From NCBI GenBank assembly GCA_001839685.1, contig MLAK01000615.1:9652-68402 (forward strand): a DNA stretch of 58,751 nucleotides. Reading direction: 5' to 3'. This stretch comes from Tritrichomonas foetus (taxonomy: Eukaryota; Parabasalia; Tritrichomonadida; Tritrichomonadidae). Shown here one piece after another: positions 37,909-49,284 of the stretch. Both the position numbers and the translations under genes were made by a program. The notes beneath the pieces are model-generated. The model saw only the letters and a program-made list of their open reading frames with translations, had not been told where the DNA came from and did not search any database. How positions within the stretch are numbered: the stretch's first letter is position 1; each line of letters begins with the position of its first letter.

Positions 37909-40900
37909 ATGGAGAATAAAAGCTCCTTCATCCAGCTGCGACCGCTCAAACCAGCAGATGAAGCCCAACTTACCAAGCTTATTGACTCCCTTTCGAATTT
38001 TGCAAAATGCGATTTAAACATTTTTGTTCAGATTCGAGATTTTTTTTTTCAATTATCAAATTCTGATTTTGAAAGGCTTTCGCAGAAATATACGAACAGA
38101 TTTCTCTCCATAATCAGCGCACTTTTTCGCTTTTCCTGTGCCCAAATTTCGACAACAGATAATCGATTTAAAATATTTAAATCTGAATTTTTATCTTTGA
38201 TGTGCTTCATTAATTTCCGCTATCTTACGCCAAAAACTACAAAAGAAAATTTGGAATTACTAAGTAAGCAAATAAATGAAGCATCGATTGAGGATTTAAA
38301 TAATATAATGAGAATCATTTTATTTTCTTACGAAACCCGTGATGCAGAATTTACTAAAGTTTGCCAGCAATTAATGAGCATTATTAATCCAGCAATCCGA
38401 TCACGTCTTTTTGAAATAATTAAAGATTATGATAAAATTACCACAAATTTGCTCATTCCATCGCTAACACTTTTAAATGTGATGTCATCATTAAAACAAT
38501 TTATTTTGCCAAATGTTGCTGAACTAGAAAAAATATTAAAATATGAATGTCCCAATAAAATTCCACTTTCCAATTTAATTTCAATATTTATCTTACAAAA
38601 TAAGATTGCTTCTATTTTATCCCCAATTGATAATAATGTTCCCATTGTATCAACTATTCTCAGAACTTTTTTGAGAACACCGCCTTCAATTTCAACAATT
38701 ATTGTTAATTCCGCAATTATTTTAATAAATTACTTCAAAACAGATGTTGAGCATAAAATAGAACAAATGGTAAAAATATTTCCAATCATTTTGAACTTTA
38801 AATTACTTTCAGGAGAAACTCTTCAAGCTTATTTTGCATTAATTCAGACGCTTTTTGAACATATGCAAGCTCGTCAAAAGTTTACTCCAGAAATTATGTT
38901 GAAATTCTGTAAATATATGGCTTCACTCCTTCATTTTCGAAAAGCTACATTTAATCAATGCTCAACACGGTTTAATGTCATCTATGTCAAATTAAAATTA
39001 CCAACAGCTTCAAATTCATTCAGAAATTCCTTAATTTCATTATTTATATTCTCTTTTAGTATTGGATATATGGAAATTGAACAACAAATTTTTAGAATGA
39101 TGAATATGATGAGTGGACAAAAAGAATTACTTTATGCTTTTAACTTTTTATTATCTGTTGGTGAAAGTTACTTCAGATTAATGAAATTTTTATCACAAAC
39201 TGTAGAAATTGTTGCACAATGTGATACTTTGAAAGGAAAAATGCTTTTTACACAAACTTCATCACCATTATTAAGAATGGATTTCCAACAACTTGTTGAG
39301 CTTTTAGTCCAATCTTTAATAATTCTAATGATATATAGAGAAGCTCTTCAAAAAAGTATAGAAATGGTTAGATATATTGAGCCAACTTCAAATGCATCAG
39401 ATCACTTTAAATTATGTAATCAACAGTTAAAAGCTGTCAGAACATATGATCGTGCAAGAAACTATCATTTACATTCAGCACAAGAAATGATTGCATGTAT
39501 ATCATCTTTGCCACCCCAATTTGCAATGATGGTTTGGGACACTTTTTTTGAAAAGTTTTTCGCAACTAATGAAAATGTAAATTTAGATACTTGCACATTC
39601 AGAGCAGTAATAGCTGATCCACGTGTATTTCCAATCTTTTTTTCATCAGCAACATCTTACATATGTAAGAAAATTAGACATGGTTATAATATTTCTTGTT
39701 TTTTGAAATCGATGCAATTAATTTTTGAAAAACTATCAATTAAGCCTACAACACCGCCAAAGAATCTCGAAAATGTAGACAAAATTTATGCAGAGGCAAA
39801 TAAAGTTATTAATGCATGTAAAGAAATGATTGCTGATCCACAATATTGCTCAGACATTTTATTGTTTATTCATCATTTTGCTCTCTTTTTGGATTTCGTT
39901 TCATGTAATTCGAAATTTTCTACACAATTAATTACTGATAATTTTATAACTCATGTAATTAAATCAGCTTCACAAGTTCCATTCACACAAAAATCTATAA
40001 TCAATTTTATAGCTTTTGCTGCAATGAAAAATCAATCAATTTTAAAACATGCATATGTTATTGAATTTCTAATTTCTAGTCTTTCTTCTGATTTTAACCA
40101 ATCTTTGTCTTTACTTCATGCTTCTATGAAGCAAGACAAAATTAAGTTTTTCCAACACTATAACATGTCAAGGTTATATGTAATTTTACTTCAAGTTTTG
40201 GATAGCGCGAGTGCTGAAAATAAAAAGGTTATTTTGAAATTTTTAAGAAGAATTCCAATTAAACAATTTAATGATTTAGATGTGGTTTCTGAATATATAA
40301 ATAAACAAAGATCGATAATTGTCAAACGGGGTACAGAAAAAGTAGTTTTTGAATGTAATTCTTTGATTAAATCTTTAAGAATTGCATTAAATAATGAAAT
40401 TAAAAATGATTTTATTTGGAACTTTATTATTGAAATTATTAATTCTTATTCTGAATTAATTAGCTGGAATGTTGATCAACATAAATTCTTTTATCAACTA
40501 ATGCTTACAATTATGCATTTAATGAATAAAGACAGAAAATTCGTCGAGCAACAATTTTTAAAAATAATTAATGGAGGCAACAATATCATGAAATGTCATT
40601 ATTTGTTGACACTGTGTTCAGAATCACCAGAACCATCACAAATCTTCATCACTTCAATTTTTAGAAATATTTCAACAAGATCTGAGTTTGCCTCATTTCT
40701 ATCTAATATTACAGCAATTGTTGACATATTAATGTATTCTACAAAAATAGTCTTACCAACACTTTGTAATTCTATTTTGAAGAATCTTAGTATTGATATA
40801 ATTGATCCAATTGCTTATTCCATGCTTGTTCATCGTACCGTAATTGATGCATATGTAAGTGAGTGGATATCTGAACAACACTATGACTTATATACAGATT

Positions 40901-43900
40901 TCTTAGAATTAAACTATTTATCGGATAATCATTTAAAGTTAATTAAATTTTGTCGTGAATTATTAGCTGGAAGCTCTACATCAATTTTACCCATTTTAAA
41001 TATGATTAAATTGTCAACATCATTACTCCCAATTCTTGTAGCCGTCGAAATGATCAGTAAAAGCGAAAATATTGAAGAAATTATTAACTTTGTTGATGAT
41101 TTCTTAAGTAATAAATCATTATGTTATGAATATGGTGATTGTCGTCTTCTTGGTCCATTGTCACGTGCATTCCCAGTTCTCCTTGATAAATATGCAGATA
41201 AGGTTAATGAAATCATTAAAGAATCAGTTTTGAATTTGCCAAAGATGAACCGAAAACACCAAGGTTTAGTTCTTGTAATTCTTGTTCCTGTATTAAACTC
41301 AAACAAATTCCAACAGATTGATTATAATGCAATTTATGGTGTTTGTAATCAGTTTTTAACTGTTTCTAGTCCACTTCTGAAATGTCAAGCACAACAAGTT
41401 TATAATGCTCTATATAAATTTGGGCCACCAGAAATCCAACAAAAGATTCAACAACAATTTGAACAACTTACTCGCGTTACAAGCAAAAATAACTTTTTGA
41501 AATGGGCTCCTTTAATTGATAAAGCATTCACATATTTTCCACTATTCCAGAGCAAATTGATTACAATTTCAATCTCCGATTTAGATCTGATAAAAACAGG
41601 AATTTCATTACCAAACTATCAAGTGACCAATGTTTCAGAATTTTTTAGAACAATCTTATCGAATTTAAGCTTCTTATCTTCAGGAATTGTTGTTAAATTT
41701 TTAATAGCGAATAAAATATTTGCTCCTACAGCAAATAAATTAATAATGATTTATAATTTAGTTACTTATTTGCGTAAAGGTGAAACAGACAACTTTTTAT
41801 TGAAATTTTTCGAACAAAGTGAAGATGAATTCCCTGAATATTTTAATGCAAACTTAGAAGATGATTTAGTCACAGGATTTTTCGCTTGTATGATTGAAGA
41901 ACCGCGAATGAAGCAAAATTTCTCGAAATATCATGATAGAATTAAAATTGCCCCCGAAATTATGTTAAAACATCCTAATCTAGCACTAATTGCTTTAAAC
42001 ACTGATATGAAAGACACATATCTTCCAATAATTATTGAAACTTGTAATTTAATGATTAATTCTTATGATCAAAATTACATGTTTTTCAAGCCAATTATTC
42101 TTAAAAACATTGTATTGTATTTCGCTAAGAATGATATTCATGTTTTCCTTCAATTAGCTTTACATGCGGTTGGAGCCAATTCTCCTTTATTAACTGCACT
42201 TTTTTCTCAATCTGTGCAAGATGAAATTGATATTGAAATTTTCTTAAATATGAAATATACTGATAAAAGCGAAACAAATTTTGCATTTCTTGAAGCATTT
42301 TTAGTACCAATTCTTAAAAAACATGATGAATGGATTGATAAATCAATTAAATTCTTATATGATCATTTCCCTGTACCTGTTTTCCTTCAATTTGTTAATA
42401 TTTTATATAATTTACGAATTTTATCAAAACCAATACCTGAATATGATGCCTATGAAATATATCAAAAATGTGATACTTATGAACTTCAACTTCAAGCAAT
42501 TCTTTTCTGGGGGTTTTCAGGGTCGAAGCATTTTCCTGAAATGTTTCGAGAGTTCGCTTCTTATTTCAATATTCATTTACCTTTAGAAGTTAGAATTGTT
42601 ACAGATACATTGAAAATACCCAAAGAGTTTTACAATAATGAAGAAGTATGCAATACTTTACTCGAATTAATTGAAACTCTTATTCGCTCGCCAACAATTT
42701 TAATTCCAGTATTAAATATTTATTTAAATAACAGAGAAGCTTTTTCTATTGTTGATACCAAAATTTGGGAACATCTTCAAGAACAAGGCGTTTCACTTGC
42801 ATCAGCGAAGAAGAGTAACATTCCTTCATTTAAACCTTCTTTTGTTTTCCTTCAAAAAATATTACCAACGGAAGGCCCATACACAGATAATGAAAATGCT
42901 TTAGCACAGCGATTAATTCAATTCTCAAATAATATTTTAGATGATGAAAAAACGATAATCGACACAATTATTAAATTGAGAGGCGGATTCTTAAAGAGTA
43001 TTCTTAATTTAAGTAAAATGTTTGGACCTAAAAATGAATACACATTACAATTGATCAATACAACTTGCGAAACTTATCAAAAATTACACGCCAATCCTTC
43101 ACAAACTGAAAATGATACCCTTTTATTTGAGGCTTTAATGTATTCACTTCCTGATTTAGCTGAAGCAATATCAAATTTTGATGATTATCCAGAATTCGAT
43201 AAATTTATCGATATTATCATTGATAATGCGAAATCTGGTAGTTCAATGTGGCCTACTGCGATGCTTTGTTTATCCGACTTTTCTGATTCTGAGTTTTACA
43301 AAGAAAAAATCAAAGCCAAAATTTCGCCATCAGCTACATCATTTGAAATGTTGTCGCATTCATTCCCTTTATTGTGGAAGAATCCGCCAACCGAATGTTT
43401 CCGAATTTCACAACTGATTCCATTTGCTATCAAATTTTGTCGTGCTTATAATGCTGAAAAGCCAGTTGAAATGTTACTCAGTGATACAATCTTATCCACA
43501 ATTTTTGAAACTCCTTATGAATCTTCGATATTTTATTTATTAAAAGCCTGTCAAAATTGTATAAAATCATGTCAAGATGTTGGTAATCGAGTTTTCTTTA
43601 CACGTGTTTTAGTTCGCGCTTTATCAGCAAAAAGGAAAGATTTATTTTTAGAAAATAAATTAATTAAAATCCTTGAAGATCCAAAAGTACACTTACTTTT
43701 TGCAACAAATCCATCCCCACTAACACCAGAAATATTTAAGAAATTAACTCTTCGCACAAAATTATCAGCAGCACCTTATTTATTAAAAGATTTTGAAAAG
43801 GAACTAACAGAACTTTTAAAAAATACAAACTACAAAGATATTTACAATCAAGCAGATACTAAAGAAGTTCAAGTTTCTTTATGCTTAGCTTCTTTATTTG

Positions 43901-46167
43901 ATGAAGCAAAGCCAATTGATATTATGAAATTTATTATTAGTTTACCAATCAAAGCTGTTTCTTTACTTTCCACGCAGATAAAAAAGCCGCTTTCCCAAGA
44001 AATTATAAGCCAAACTAAACTTGAAATCTTTTCACGAAATGGTTTAAACTCACTTGAATGTGAACCAAATAAATCTCTATCAAAATGGCCATCAAAACTT
44101 TCAACTTCTGGTCCTTTTGAGAATTTTCCCTCAGACAAATTATTCAAGATTACTCCATCTATGGCTTGTTTGAAGCTTGGATTAAATCAAAAATCAGAAG
44201 ATGAACTTCCTGGTTCAATGAATAACTTAGAATTATATGAAATCAATGATATTCTGAAAAACAAAGATGAACAACTTATAAAAGTTTTAGAATTATTAAA
44301 TATTGAACCACAAAATTCTAAATTCTATAGTGAAAACTTTGCTCCAATACTTGAACGAGCTAATTATTTTGCAACTGTTGAAAATTTCGCTTCATTAATG
44401 ATTATCAGACAATGTAAATTTTTTATTTCTGCTTTGAGTGCAGGTCAGAAAAATGTAAATACGAAATTATTTAGTTACACATTAAGTCCTATTTTTGAAC
44501 CTCGATTCCATAAAATTTATGCCGATGCTCGAAATAAAATGCGTGAAATTTTAACTCAGCCACCAAATTCTTCTTCTTCGACTTCACAAATTAATCCACA
44601 ATATGAAAAGTTTGAGAAAGAACATTCAAAGAATCTTCGAAAATCAAAATATTATCATTTTTACGAAAACATTGTAAATAATTTACAAACTTTGGTAATT
44701 TCATGTAAACCCACAAAAGAGAATGTAATGAATGGTTTAAGAAGAAATAATAAAAGTGACATTTTCATTAGTGCTGCAATTTCAATTTACGAAAATATTT
44801 TTGAAGATTTTCCAAAAATGTTTAGTTCAACTGATCGAGTTCCATTCAAATGGTCTCAGCTTATTGCTGAAACTATTGGTTCTAAAAATAAAAATGGAAT
44901 AAGTCAAATTATTCATCAATCTTATCGTTGTTTATATATTGATGATCTTGAAATTAATGATATGACAACAAGAAACATTCGATCATTTATTCAAAACTTA
45001 AAATTTGCAGTAAATTCTTCAAAAATGAAATTAATGAAAGAAAAATATGAAATTGAAAAAGAGCTTGTTACAAAATTCAAAAATCATGAAGAAATTTCAA
45101 ATGAAATTATTGAAAAATCCCATATGCTACTTGATAATGATCAAAATAATGAGAATTCTATTTTAATTAAATCATTTACTGTTCAACCTTTACAACCACC
45201 TTTATATTCAAATGTAAATGATCAATTACAGATATTTTCCGTTTCTCTGTATCTGAAAAATGTTGAAAACTTTTATACTTCAATTGTGGCTCTTCTTTCG
45301 AACGGAGTCACGATTTCCTACATCTTATCGCCTTTCATTCCAATTGAGACTCGTCTGGGAACATTCTTCAGCGTAATTACATCATCAATCCTTCAAAAAT
45401 CTCCAAGTTGTTACACCCGTGCACAAAAAATGTTTCATTTCCCATCTATTTCAATCGGTGATGGTTTCTATTTATCACAAACCTCTGCAGAACCACTCGC
45501 TGCAATATCCCAGCTCCAAAATCTCCTCACTATCATCAACCACACAAGATTCCTTTCTTTAAGCGCCTATAATACTGGTGAGTCTGTTGGTGTGAATGAA
45601 AGTTTTGATAAAAGTGAAGTTGATGAGAAAATTGAGGAGATGATAAAAATGAAAGAAATGAAGTTTAATTATTCAACACAGAAAGAACTTTGTGATTGGT
45701 TTTGGCATTTCGGTGTAAGATTTTCTGCTTTGTCTGCAATCCAAATATTGAATAACTATGAAATATTGAATCCTTACAATTTGATGTTTGATAATGTCAA
45801 CGCTGCAGTTACGTTGATGTCTGAGGCCGAAAAAGTTTGTGACAAAAATGGAGAAAGTGACAAAATAAATATTCTTTTCCGATTTTGTGGCAAAATTGGA
45901 CAAATTTTTGATGGTCCCATGGCTTTTGGACCATTTTCTTATGGCTTGATGAGTTTCTCAAATTGCGTTTCGTTCAATGCACAAAGATTCCGCTTCTTTA
46001 ATGAAACAATTCTGATGAAAGAAACCGAAAAAGTGAATGAAGAAATGACGCGTTTAAACCAGTTTTCGACAATTAGAAAAGATGTTGATGAAGTAAGATT
46101 TGAAATTGGTAACCTGATCCAGAAATCGATGGAAAACAAATCAATTTATTCGATTCCTTGGATTTAA
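37909..46167 (+). CDS. Giant helical-solenoid protein, possible TRRAP/Tra1-like PIKK pseudokinase
   Basis: A single open frame of 2752 residues begins at an ATG and lacks membrane segments. Most of it is HEAT/TPR-like helices. The last 400 residues differ. YHFYENIVNNLQTLVI is followed by a beta-rich stretch and SYILSPFIPIETRLGTFFSV, close in place and style to the HTPIIIPVWSQVRM-type strand of Tra1/TRRAP. Then come WFWHFGVRFSALSAIQILNN and, near the end, IFDGPMAFGPFSYGLMSF, which recalls the activation-segment region of PIKK kinases. No DFG, no HRD-like motif and no P-loop lysine are evident. TRRAP is the pseudokinase scaffold of SAGA and NuA4 acetyltransferases and is usually about 3700 residues, so this would be short. 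The assignment is tentative; a generic HEAT scaffold is the alternative. Confidence 0.85.
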   Translation: MENKSSFIQLRPLKPADEAQLTKLIDSLSNFAKCDLNIFVQIRDFFFQLSNSDFERLSQKYTNRFLSIISALFRFSCAQISTTDNRFKIFKSEFLSLMCFINFRYLTPKTTKENLELLSKQINEASIEDLNNIMRIILFSYETRDAEFTKVCQQLMSIINPAIRSRLFEIIKDYDKITTNLLIPSLTLLNVMSSLKQFILPNVAELEKILKYECPNKIPLSNLISIFILQNKIASILSPIDNNVPIVSTILRTFLRTPPSISTIIVNSAIILINYFKTDVEHKIEQMVKIFPIILNFKLLSGETLQAYFALIQTLFEHMQARQKFTPEIMLKFCKYMASLLHFRKATFNQCSTRFNVIYVKLKLPTASNSFRNSLISLFIFSFSIGYMEIEQQIFRMMNMMSGQKELLYAFNFLLSVGESYFRLMKFLSQTVEIVAQCDTLKGKMLFTQTSSPLLRMDFQQLVELLVQSLIILMIYREALQKSIEMVRYIEPTSNASDHFKLCNQQLKAVRTYDRARNYHLHSAQEMIACISSLPPQFAMMVWDTFFEKFFATNENVNLDTCTFRAVIADPRVFPIFFSSATSYICKKIRHGYNISCFLKSMQLIFEKLSIKPTTPPKNLENVDKIYAEANKVINACKEMIADPQYCSDILLFIHHFALFLDFVSCNSKFSTQLITDNFITHVIKSASQVPFTQKSIINFIAFAAMKNQSILKHAYVIEFLISSLSSDFNQSLSLLHASMKQDKIKFFQHYNMSRLYVILLQVLDSASAENKKVILKFLRRIPIKQFNDLDVVSEYINKQRSIIVKRGTEKVVFECNSLIKSLRIALNNEIKNDFIWNFIIEIINSYSELISWNVDQHKFFYQLMLTIMHLMNKDRKFVEQQFLKIINGGNNIMKCHYLLTLCSESPEPSQIFITSIFRNISTRSEFASFLSNITAIVDILMYSTKIVLPTLCNSILKNLSIDIIDPIAYSMLVHRTVIDAYVSEWISEQHYDLYTDFLELNYLSDNHLKLIKFCRELLAGSSTSILPILNMIKLSTSLLPILVAVEMISKSENIEEIINFVDDFLSNKSLCYEYGDCRLLGPLSRAFPVLLDKYADKVNEIIKESVLNLPKMNRKHQGLVLVILVPVLNSNKFQQIDYNAIYGVCNQFLTVSSPLLKCQAQQVYNALYKFGPPEIQQKIQQQFEQLTRVTSKNNFLKWAPLIDKAFTYFPLFQSKLITISISDLDLIKTGISLPNYQVTNVSEFFRTILSNLSFLSSGIVVKFLIANKIFAPTANKLIMIYNLVTYLRKGETDNFLLKFFEQSEDEFPEYFNANLEDDLVTGFFACMIEEPRMKQNFSKYHDRIKIAPEIMLKHPNLALIALNTDMKDTYLPIIIETCNLMINSYDQNYMFFKPIILKNIVLYFAKNDIHVFLQLALHAVGANSPLLTALFSQSVQDEIDIEIFLNMKYTDKSETNFAFLEAFLVPILKKHDEWIDKSIKFLYDHFPVPVFLQFVNILYNLRILSKPIPEYDAYEIYQKCDTYELQLQAILFWGFSGSKHFPEMFREFASYFNIHLPLEVRIVTDTLKIPKEFYNNEEVCNTLLELIETLIRSPTILIPVLNIYLNNREAFSIVDTKIWEHLQEQGVSLASAKKSNIPSFKPSFVFLQKILPTEGPYTDNENALAQRLIQFSNNILDDEKTIIDTIIKLRGGFLKSILNLSKMFGPKNEYTLQLINTTCETYQKLHANPSQTENDTLLFEALMYSLPDLAEAISNFDDYPEFDKFIDIIIDNAKSGSSMWPTAMLCLSDFSDSEFYKEKIKAKISPSATSFEMLSHSFPLLWKNPPTECFRISQLIPFAIKFCRAYNAEKPVEMLLSDTILSTIFETPYESSIFYLLKACQNCIKSCQDVGNRVFFTRVLVRALSAKRKDLFLENKLIKILEDPKVHLLFATNPSPLTPEIFKKLTLRTKLSAAPYLLKDFEKELTELLKNTNYKDIYNQADTKEVQVSLCLASLFDEAKPIDIMKFIISLPIKAVSLLSTQIKKPLSQEIISQTKLEIFSRNGLNSLECEPNKSLSKWPSKLSTSGPFENFPSDKLFKITPSMACLKLGLNQKSEDELPGSMNNLELYEINDILKNKDEQLIKVLELLNIEPQNSKFYSENFAPILERANYFATVENFASLMIIRQCKFFISALSAGQKNVNTKLFSYTLSPIFEPRFHKIYADARNKMREILTQPPNSSSSTSQINPQYEKFEKEHSKNLRKSKYYHFYENIVNNLQTLVISCKPTKENVMNGLRRNNKSDIFISAAISIYENIFEDFPKMFSSTDRVPFKWSQLIAETIGSKNKNGISQIIHQSYRCLYIDDLEINDMTTRNIRSFIQNLKFAVNSSKMKLMKEKYEIEKELVTKFKNHEEISNEIIEKSHMLLDNDQNNENSILIKSFTVQPLQPPLYSNVNDQLQIFSVSLYLKNVENFYTSIVALLSNGVTISYILSPFIPIETRLGTFFSVITSSILQKSPSCYTRAQKMFHFPSISIGDGFYLSQTSAEPLAAISQLQNLLTIINHTRFLSLSAYNTGESVGVNESFDKSEVDEKIEEMIKMKEMKFNYSTQKELCDWFWHFGVRFSALSAIQILNNYEILNPYNLMFDNVNAAVTLMSEAEKVCDKNGESDKINILFRFCGKIGQIFDGPMAFGPFSYGLMSFSNCVSFNAQRFRFFNETILMKETEKVNEEMTRLNQFSTIRKDVDEVRFEIGNLIQKSMENKSIYSIPWI

Positions 46168-46624
46168 GTTTTTGAAATTATATTCACCAACATTAGTAAT
46201 ATTGTTTTATATTTATAGTACTGATACGCATGATTACATCTTATTTTTATTTCTTTTTATTGATATTTATATATTTATAAACATATTAGAATATACAACA
46301 AATTATTTATTGTTTTTCTTCATTTTTTTTCTATTTCATTCTTTTTACCTTTTATGATAAAAAAATAATTAATATGATGTTATGAAAACACAAAAAAATT
46401 CCCTAAAAAAAGTTCAAGAAAGAAAGAAACCTTTAAAACTTTAAGATCAAATTTTATTTATTCAATCGAGAGAAATTTATTAAGATATAAACCTCAACCT
46501 TTTTATCAAATTTCATTGTTTTTTTTTTTATTTTTTTTAAGTTTTTATCAAAGTTTGGAAACCTTTATAAATAAAAAAAAGCGATCCTAAAAAGTTGTAA
46601 AAAAGAAAAGGTTCCTTTCTTTCT
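46168..46624. other. Convergent intergenic region
   Basis: About 460 bases, very AT-rich with T-runs near 46510-46545. Nothing recognised. Confidence 0.5.
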
Positions 46625-48319
46625 TCAGCGGAAGCCTGGCATTCCTCCCTGTGGCATTCCGCGCATTGCTGGAGCTCCTCTTCCGCGTGCCTGTCCTGGC
46701 ATTCCGGTGTCAAATGTATGATCGTGTTCTGGGATGGCGACAGTCTCATCGACAGACAAAATGGTGCATGCGGCTTCTGTTGCAGCTTTGAGGGCGTTGA
46801 GTTTCACAACGAGTGGTTCCCAGATGAATGAAGCGAGTGCATCAATGACACCACCAGTTTCAATGTCAACACCAGCCCATCTATATTGACCTTCACTTTG
46901 ACCATTTGTATCGTCTTTGGCATGGGCTGCTCTAAGCTTGTTTAATATCTCGAATGAGTCGAAGCCTGCGTTGTTTGCAAGGTTGCGCGGAATTGTTTCG
47001 AGGGCTTCGGCAAATGCTTGAATGATGAGCTGGCTTTTTCCTTCCATCTTCATTGCCTCTTCTTTCAGGTATCGAGAGAGCGTCATTTCGACTGCGCCGG
47101 CGCCGCCCAAAACCTTTCCTGCCTTCTTTGCGCGCCTGACGATCATGATTGCGTCATGAATTGACCTTTCTGCCTCTTCGAGGAATTGCTTGGCTCCACC
47201 TCTCAAAACGATAGTGGCTGCCTTGCCCTTGCAGCCTGTGAAGACGTTTAACCTCTTCGAGCCGACCTGCCTTTCTTCGAAGAGCGCGCATGTTCCTAAG
47301 TTGGCCGGAACGATTCCTGTCGTTGTCGAAAGAATAGTGCCGCCGGTGGCCTTTGCTGTACGTTTAATATCGTCCTCTGGCACTCTTCCGGCGCAGAAAA
47401 CGTCATGGTCGGCGAAGAATTGAGTGGCGATATCGCCGATTGGCTTCTTCGATAAAACGACTTGTGCGCCGCAGTCTATGCATTCTTGTAATTTGGTCTG
47501 AAGCATCTTCCATTCGGCATCGACGATTGCTTGGAATTTGGCCGGATCATCCACGCGCACTTCTGAATCGATTGAAGCACCTTGGAGTTCTAATTCGACG
47601 TTGAGAAGAAGGATTTTTGGATTTTCGAAATGTTTTGGCTGTTGATCGAATCCAGCATAGAAAAATGTACGTTTGAATGCAACACCGGCTACAAAGAAGC
47701 TATCTTGAATGCCTCCGCCTTTGATAAGCTTAACACCAAGATCTTCCAAGCGCAAGTTGTCATCAAGATTATCTACAGCATCGACGATAATTTTAGCGAA
47801 AAATTCACGATTGTCGCTGACGAGTTTTGATCTGAGAGTTGTAGCTGCGCACTTTTCGAGAACTGAGCGTTCGTCTCCATTAATTGAGACGGCGATTGAA
47901 TTCAATTTCTTGATAGCGAGATTCAAAGCTGTTCGGAAGCACCTACAGATGAACTGTGGATGGACGCCATCCTCAAGGTAGCTTCGGACTGCATCCAAAA
48001 GGGAGCAGCTCAAAACAACAACTGAGGTTGTTCCATCGCCGATTTCTTCGTCTTGTGATTTGGCAACTTCGACGAGAAGTGAAGCTGCTGGATGGACAAT
48101 GTCGAGTTCGCGCATGACAGTGGCACCATCATTTGTAACAATAGCGCGCTTGTCACCATTATGAATTAATTTATCCATACCGCGTGGTCCGAGTGTAGAT
48201 GCAAGAATTTCACCAATAGCATGGCATGCATTGATGTTGGAGATAAGTTGGCCAAGTCCTTGAGATTGGTCTGTGCCTTCACGAAGGAGAATGATAGGTG
48301 GTCGGAGATATTGCGACAT
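46625..48319 (-). CDS. CCT7: Chaperonin CCT subunit eta
   Basis: The start is the ATG at 48319 (564 residues, MSQYLRPPIILLREG); a longer frame opens with TTG. Group II chaperonin hallmarks are present: TLGPRGMDKLI, NDGATVMRELDIVHPAA, AKSQDEEIGDGTTSVVVL and, near the end, GVDIETGGVIDA. The opening PPIILLREGTDQSQGLGQLISN and VFTGCKGKAATIVLRGG are characteristic of the eta subunit (CCT7). The C-terminus is Gly/Arg/Met/Pro-rich (GQARGRGAPAMRGMPQGGMP), as in other CCT eta subunits. CCT folds actin and tubulin in the cytosol. The gene is convergent with the giant gene. Confidence 0.95.
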   Translation of the reverse strand: MSQYLRPPIILLREGTDQSQGLGQLISNINACHAIGEILASTLGPRGMDKLIHNGDKRAIVTNDGATVMRELDIVHPAASLLVEVAKSQDEEIGDGTTSVVVLSCSLLDAVRSYLEDGVHPQFICRCFRTALNLAIKKLNSIAVSINGDERSVLEKCAATTLRSKLVSDNREFFAKIIVDAVDNLDDNLRLEDLGVKLIKGGGIQDSFFVAGVAFKRTFFYAGFDQQPKHFENPKILLLNVELELQGASIDSEVRVDDPAKFQAIVDAEWKMLQTKLQECIDCGAQVVLSKKPIGDIATQFFADHDVFCAGRVPEDDIKRTAKATGGTILSTTTGIVPANLGTCALFEERQVGSKRLNVFTGCKGKAATIVLRGGAKQFLEEAERSIHDAIMIVRRAKKAGKVLGGAGAVEMTLSRYLKEEAMKMEGKSQLIIQAFAEALETIPRNLANNAGFDSFEILNKLRAAHAKDDTNGQSEGQYRWAGVDIETGGVIDALASFIWEPLVVKLNALKAATEAACTILSVDETVAIPEHDHTFDTGMPGQARGRGAPAMRGMPQGGMPGFR

Positions 48320-49284
48320 TGTATCAGAGTAACCAAACGAACCACCTTTCAAAATACAAACAAACTAGTCAATTTTCTTAGCCGTTTAAAAATACGAAAA
48401 GAAAGCAAAAGTTTTTTTTCTCATAGGTATGTAGTGAAGTGAAAATCGATTGAATGAAATTTCATCGTTTGATGATCGTCCTTTGCTTTAAGACTGTAGA
48501 ATCTCGTGATTAAATTTGAAAATAATAGTATGAGGATTTCAGACGTTGGAAATATATTTTATAATACAACCAAAACATATCGTGATGGTTATATGATCAT
48601 ATGATTAAATGAAAATGTTGCATGAAAGAAGAGTGATATTCCAATTGACTCCATTTCTTGATAATACACTTGTGATAACATATGGTTCATAAACCCATAT
48701 TGATCAAATATTACTGACTATTTTCAAATTCGAGATTATTCATATCGGGTGATAAAGTTGTAGGTTTTGGTGTTATTTCATATTTTTATCAATATTATCA
48801 TTATCACATTTTGGCCAATGACTCATTATTTTTATATTTACTAACTTGCTAACAATGACTATTAATTTAGAATTCATCTCTCCCATATATTAATTGATTG
48901 AATCTTTTCTTACATTGTCATAATTATGATCATTTCCGAAAATATCTTATATATCACATCAATTGGAGGTAATAATGAGAAATGATTCCTCCAACAATTG
49001 TTGTAGCTTCCCCTCCAAAGAAAATTCCGGAATATCAGTCAGGATCAGTTCTGAAATTAAGAAATGAATACTTTGTATTGAGATATGACACTTGAGGAGG
49101 ATAGTTTAAGAAAATAAAAGTGATATGAGCCTTTTTTTTTTGAGGGTTATTTAAATTTCAATAAAGGTTAACAAATAAAGAAGTTAACATTACGTGTAAA
49201 AAAAATATAAATAAACCAATGAAAAATTCATTATAAACCACTGAATATTTGAATATGAAATACCGATAAAACATTAGTGGAAAA
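48320..49284. other. Divergent intergenic region
   Basis: About 960 bases between CCT eta and the MutL-like gene. TTTTGGCCAATG occurs near 48812. A small open frame at 48982-49095 (37 codons, MIPPTIVVASPPKK opening) reads like protein, but an overlapping frame does as well and there is no supporting context. No RNA gene was recognised. Confidence 0.4.

Noticed and set aside
48982..49095. 37-codon frame MIPPTIVVASPPKK in a spacer
   Set aside because: It is too short, overlaps another equally plausible short frame and has no context.
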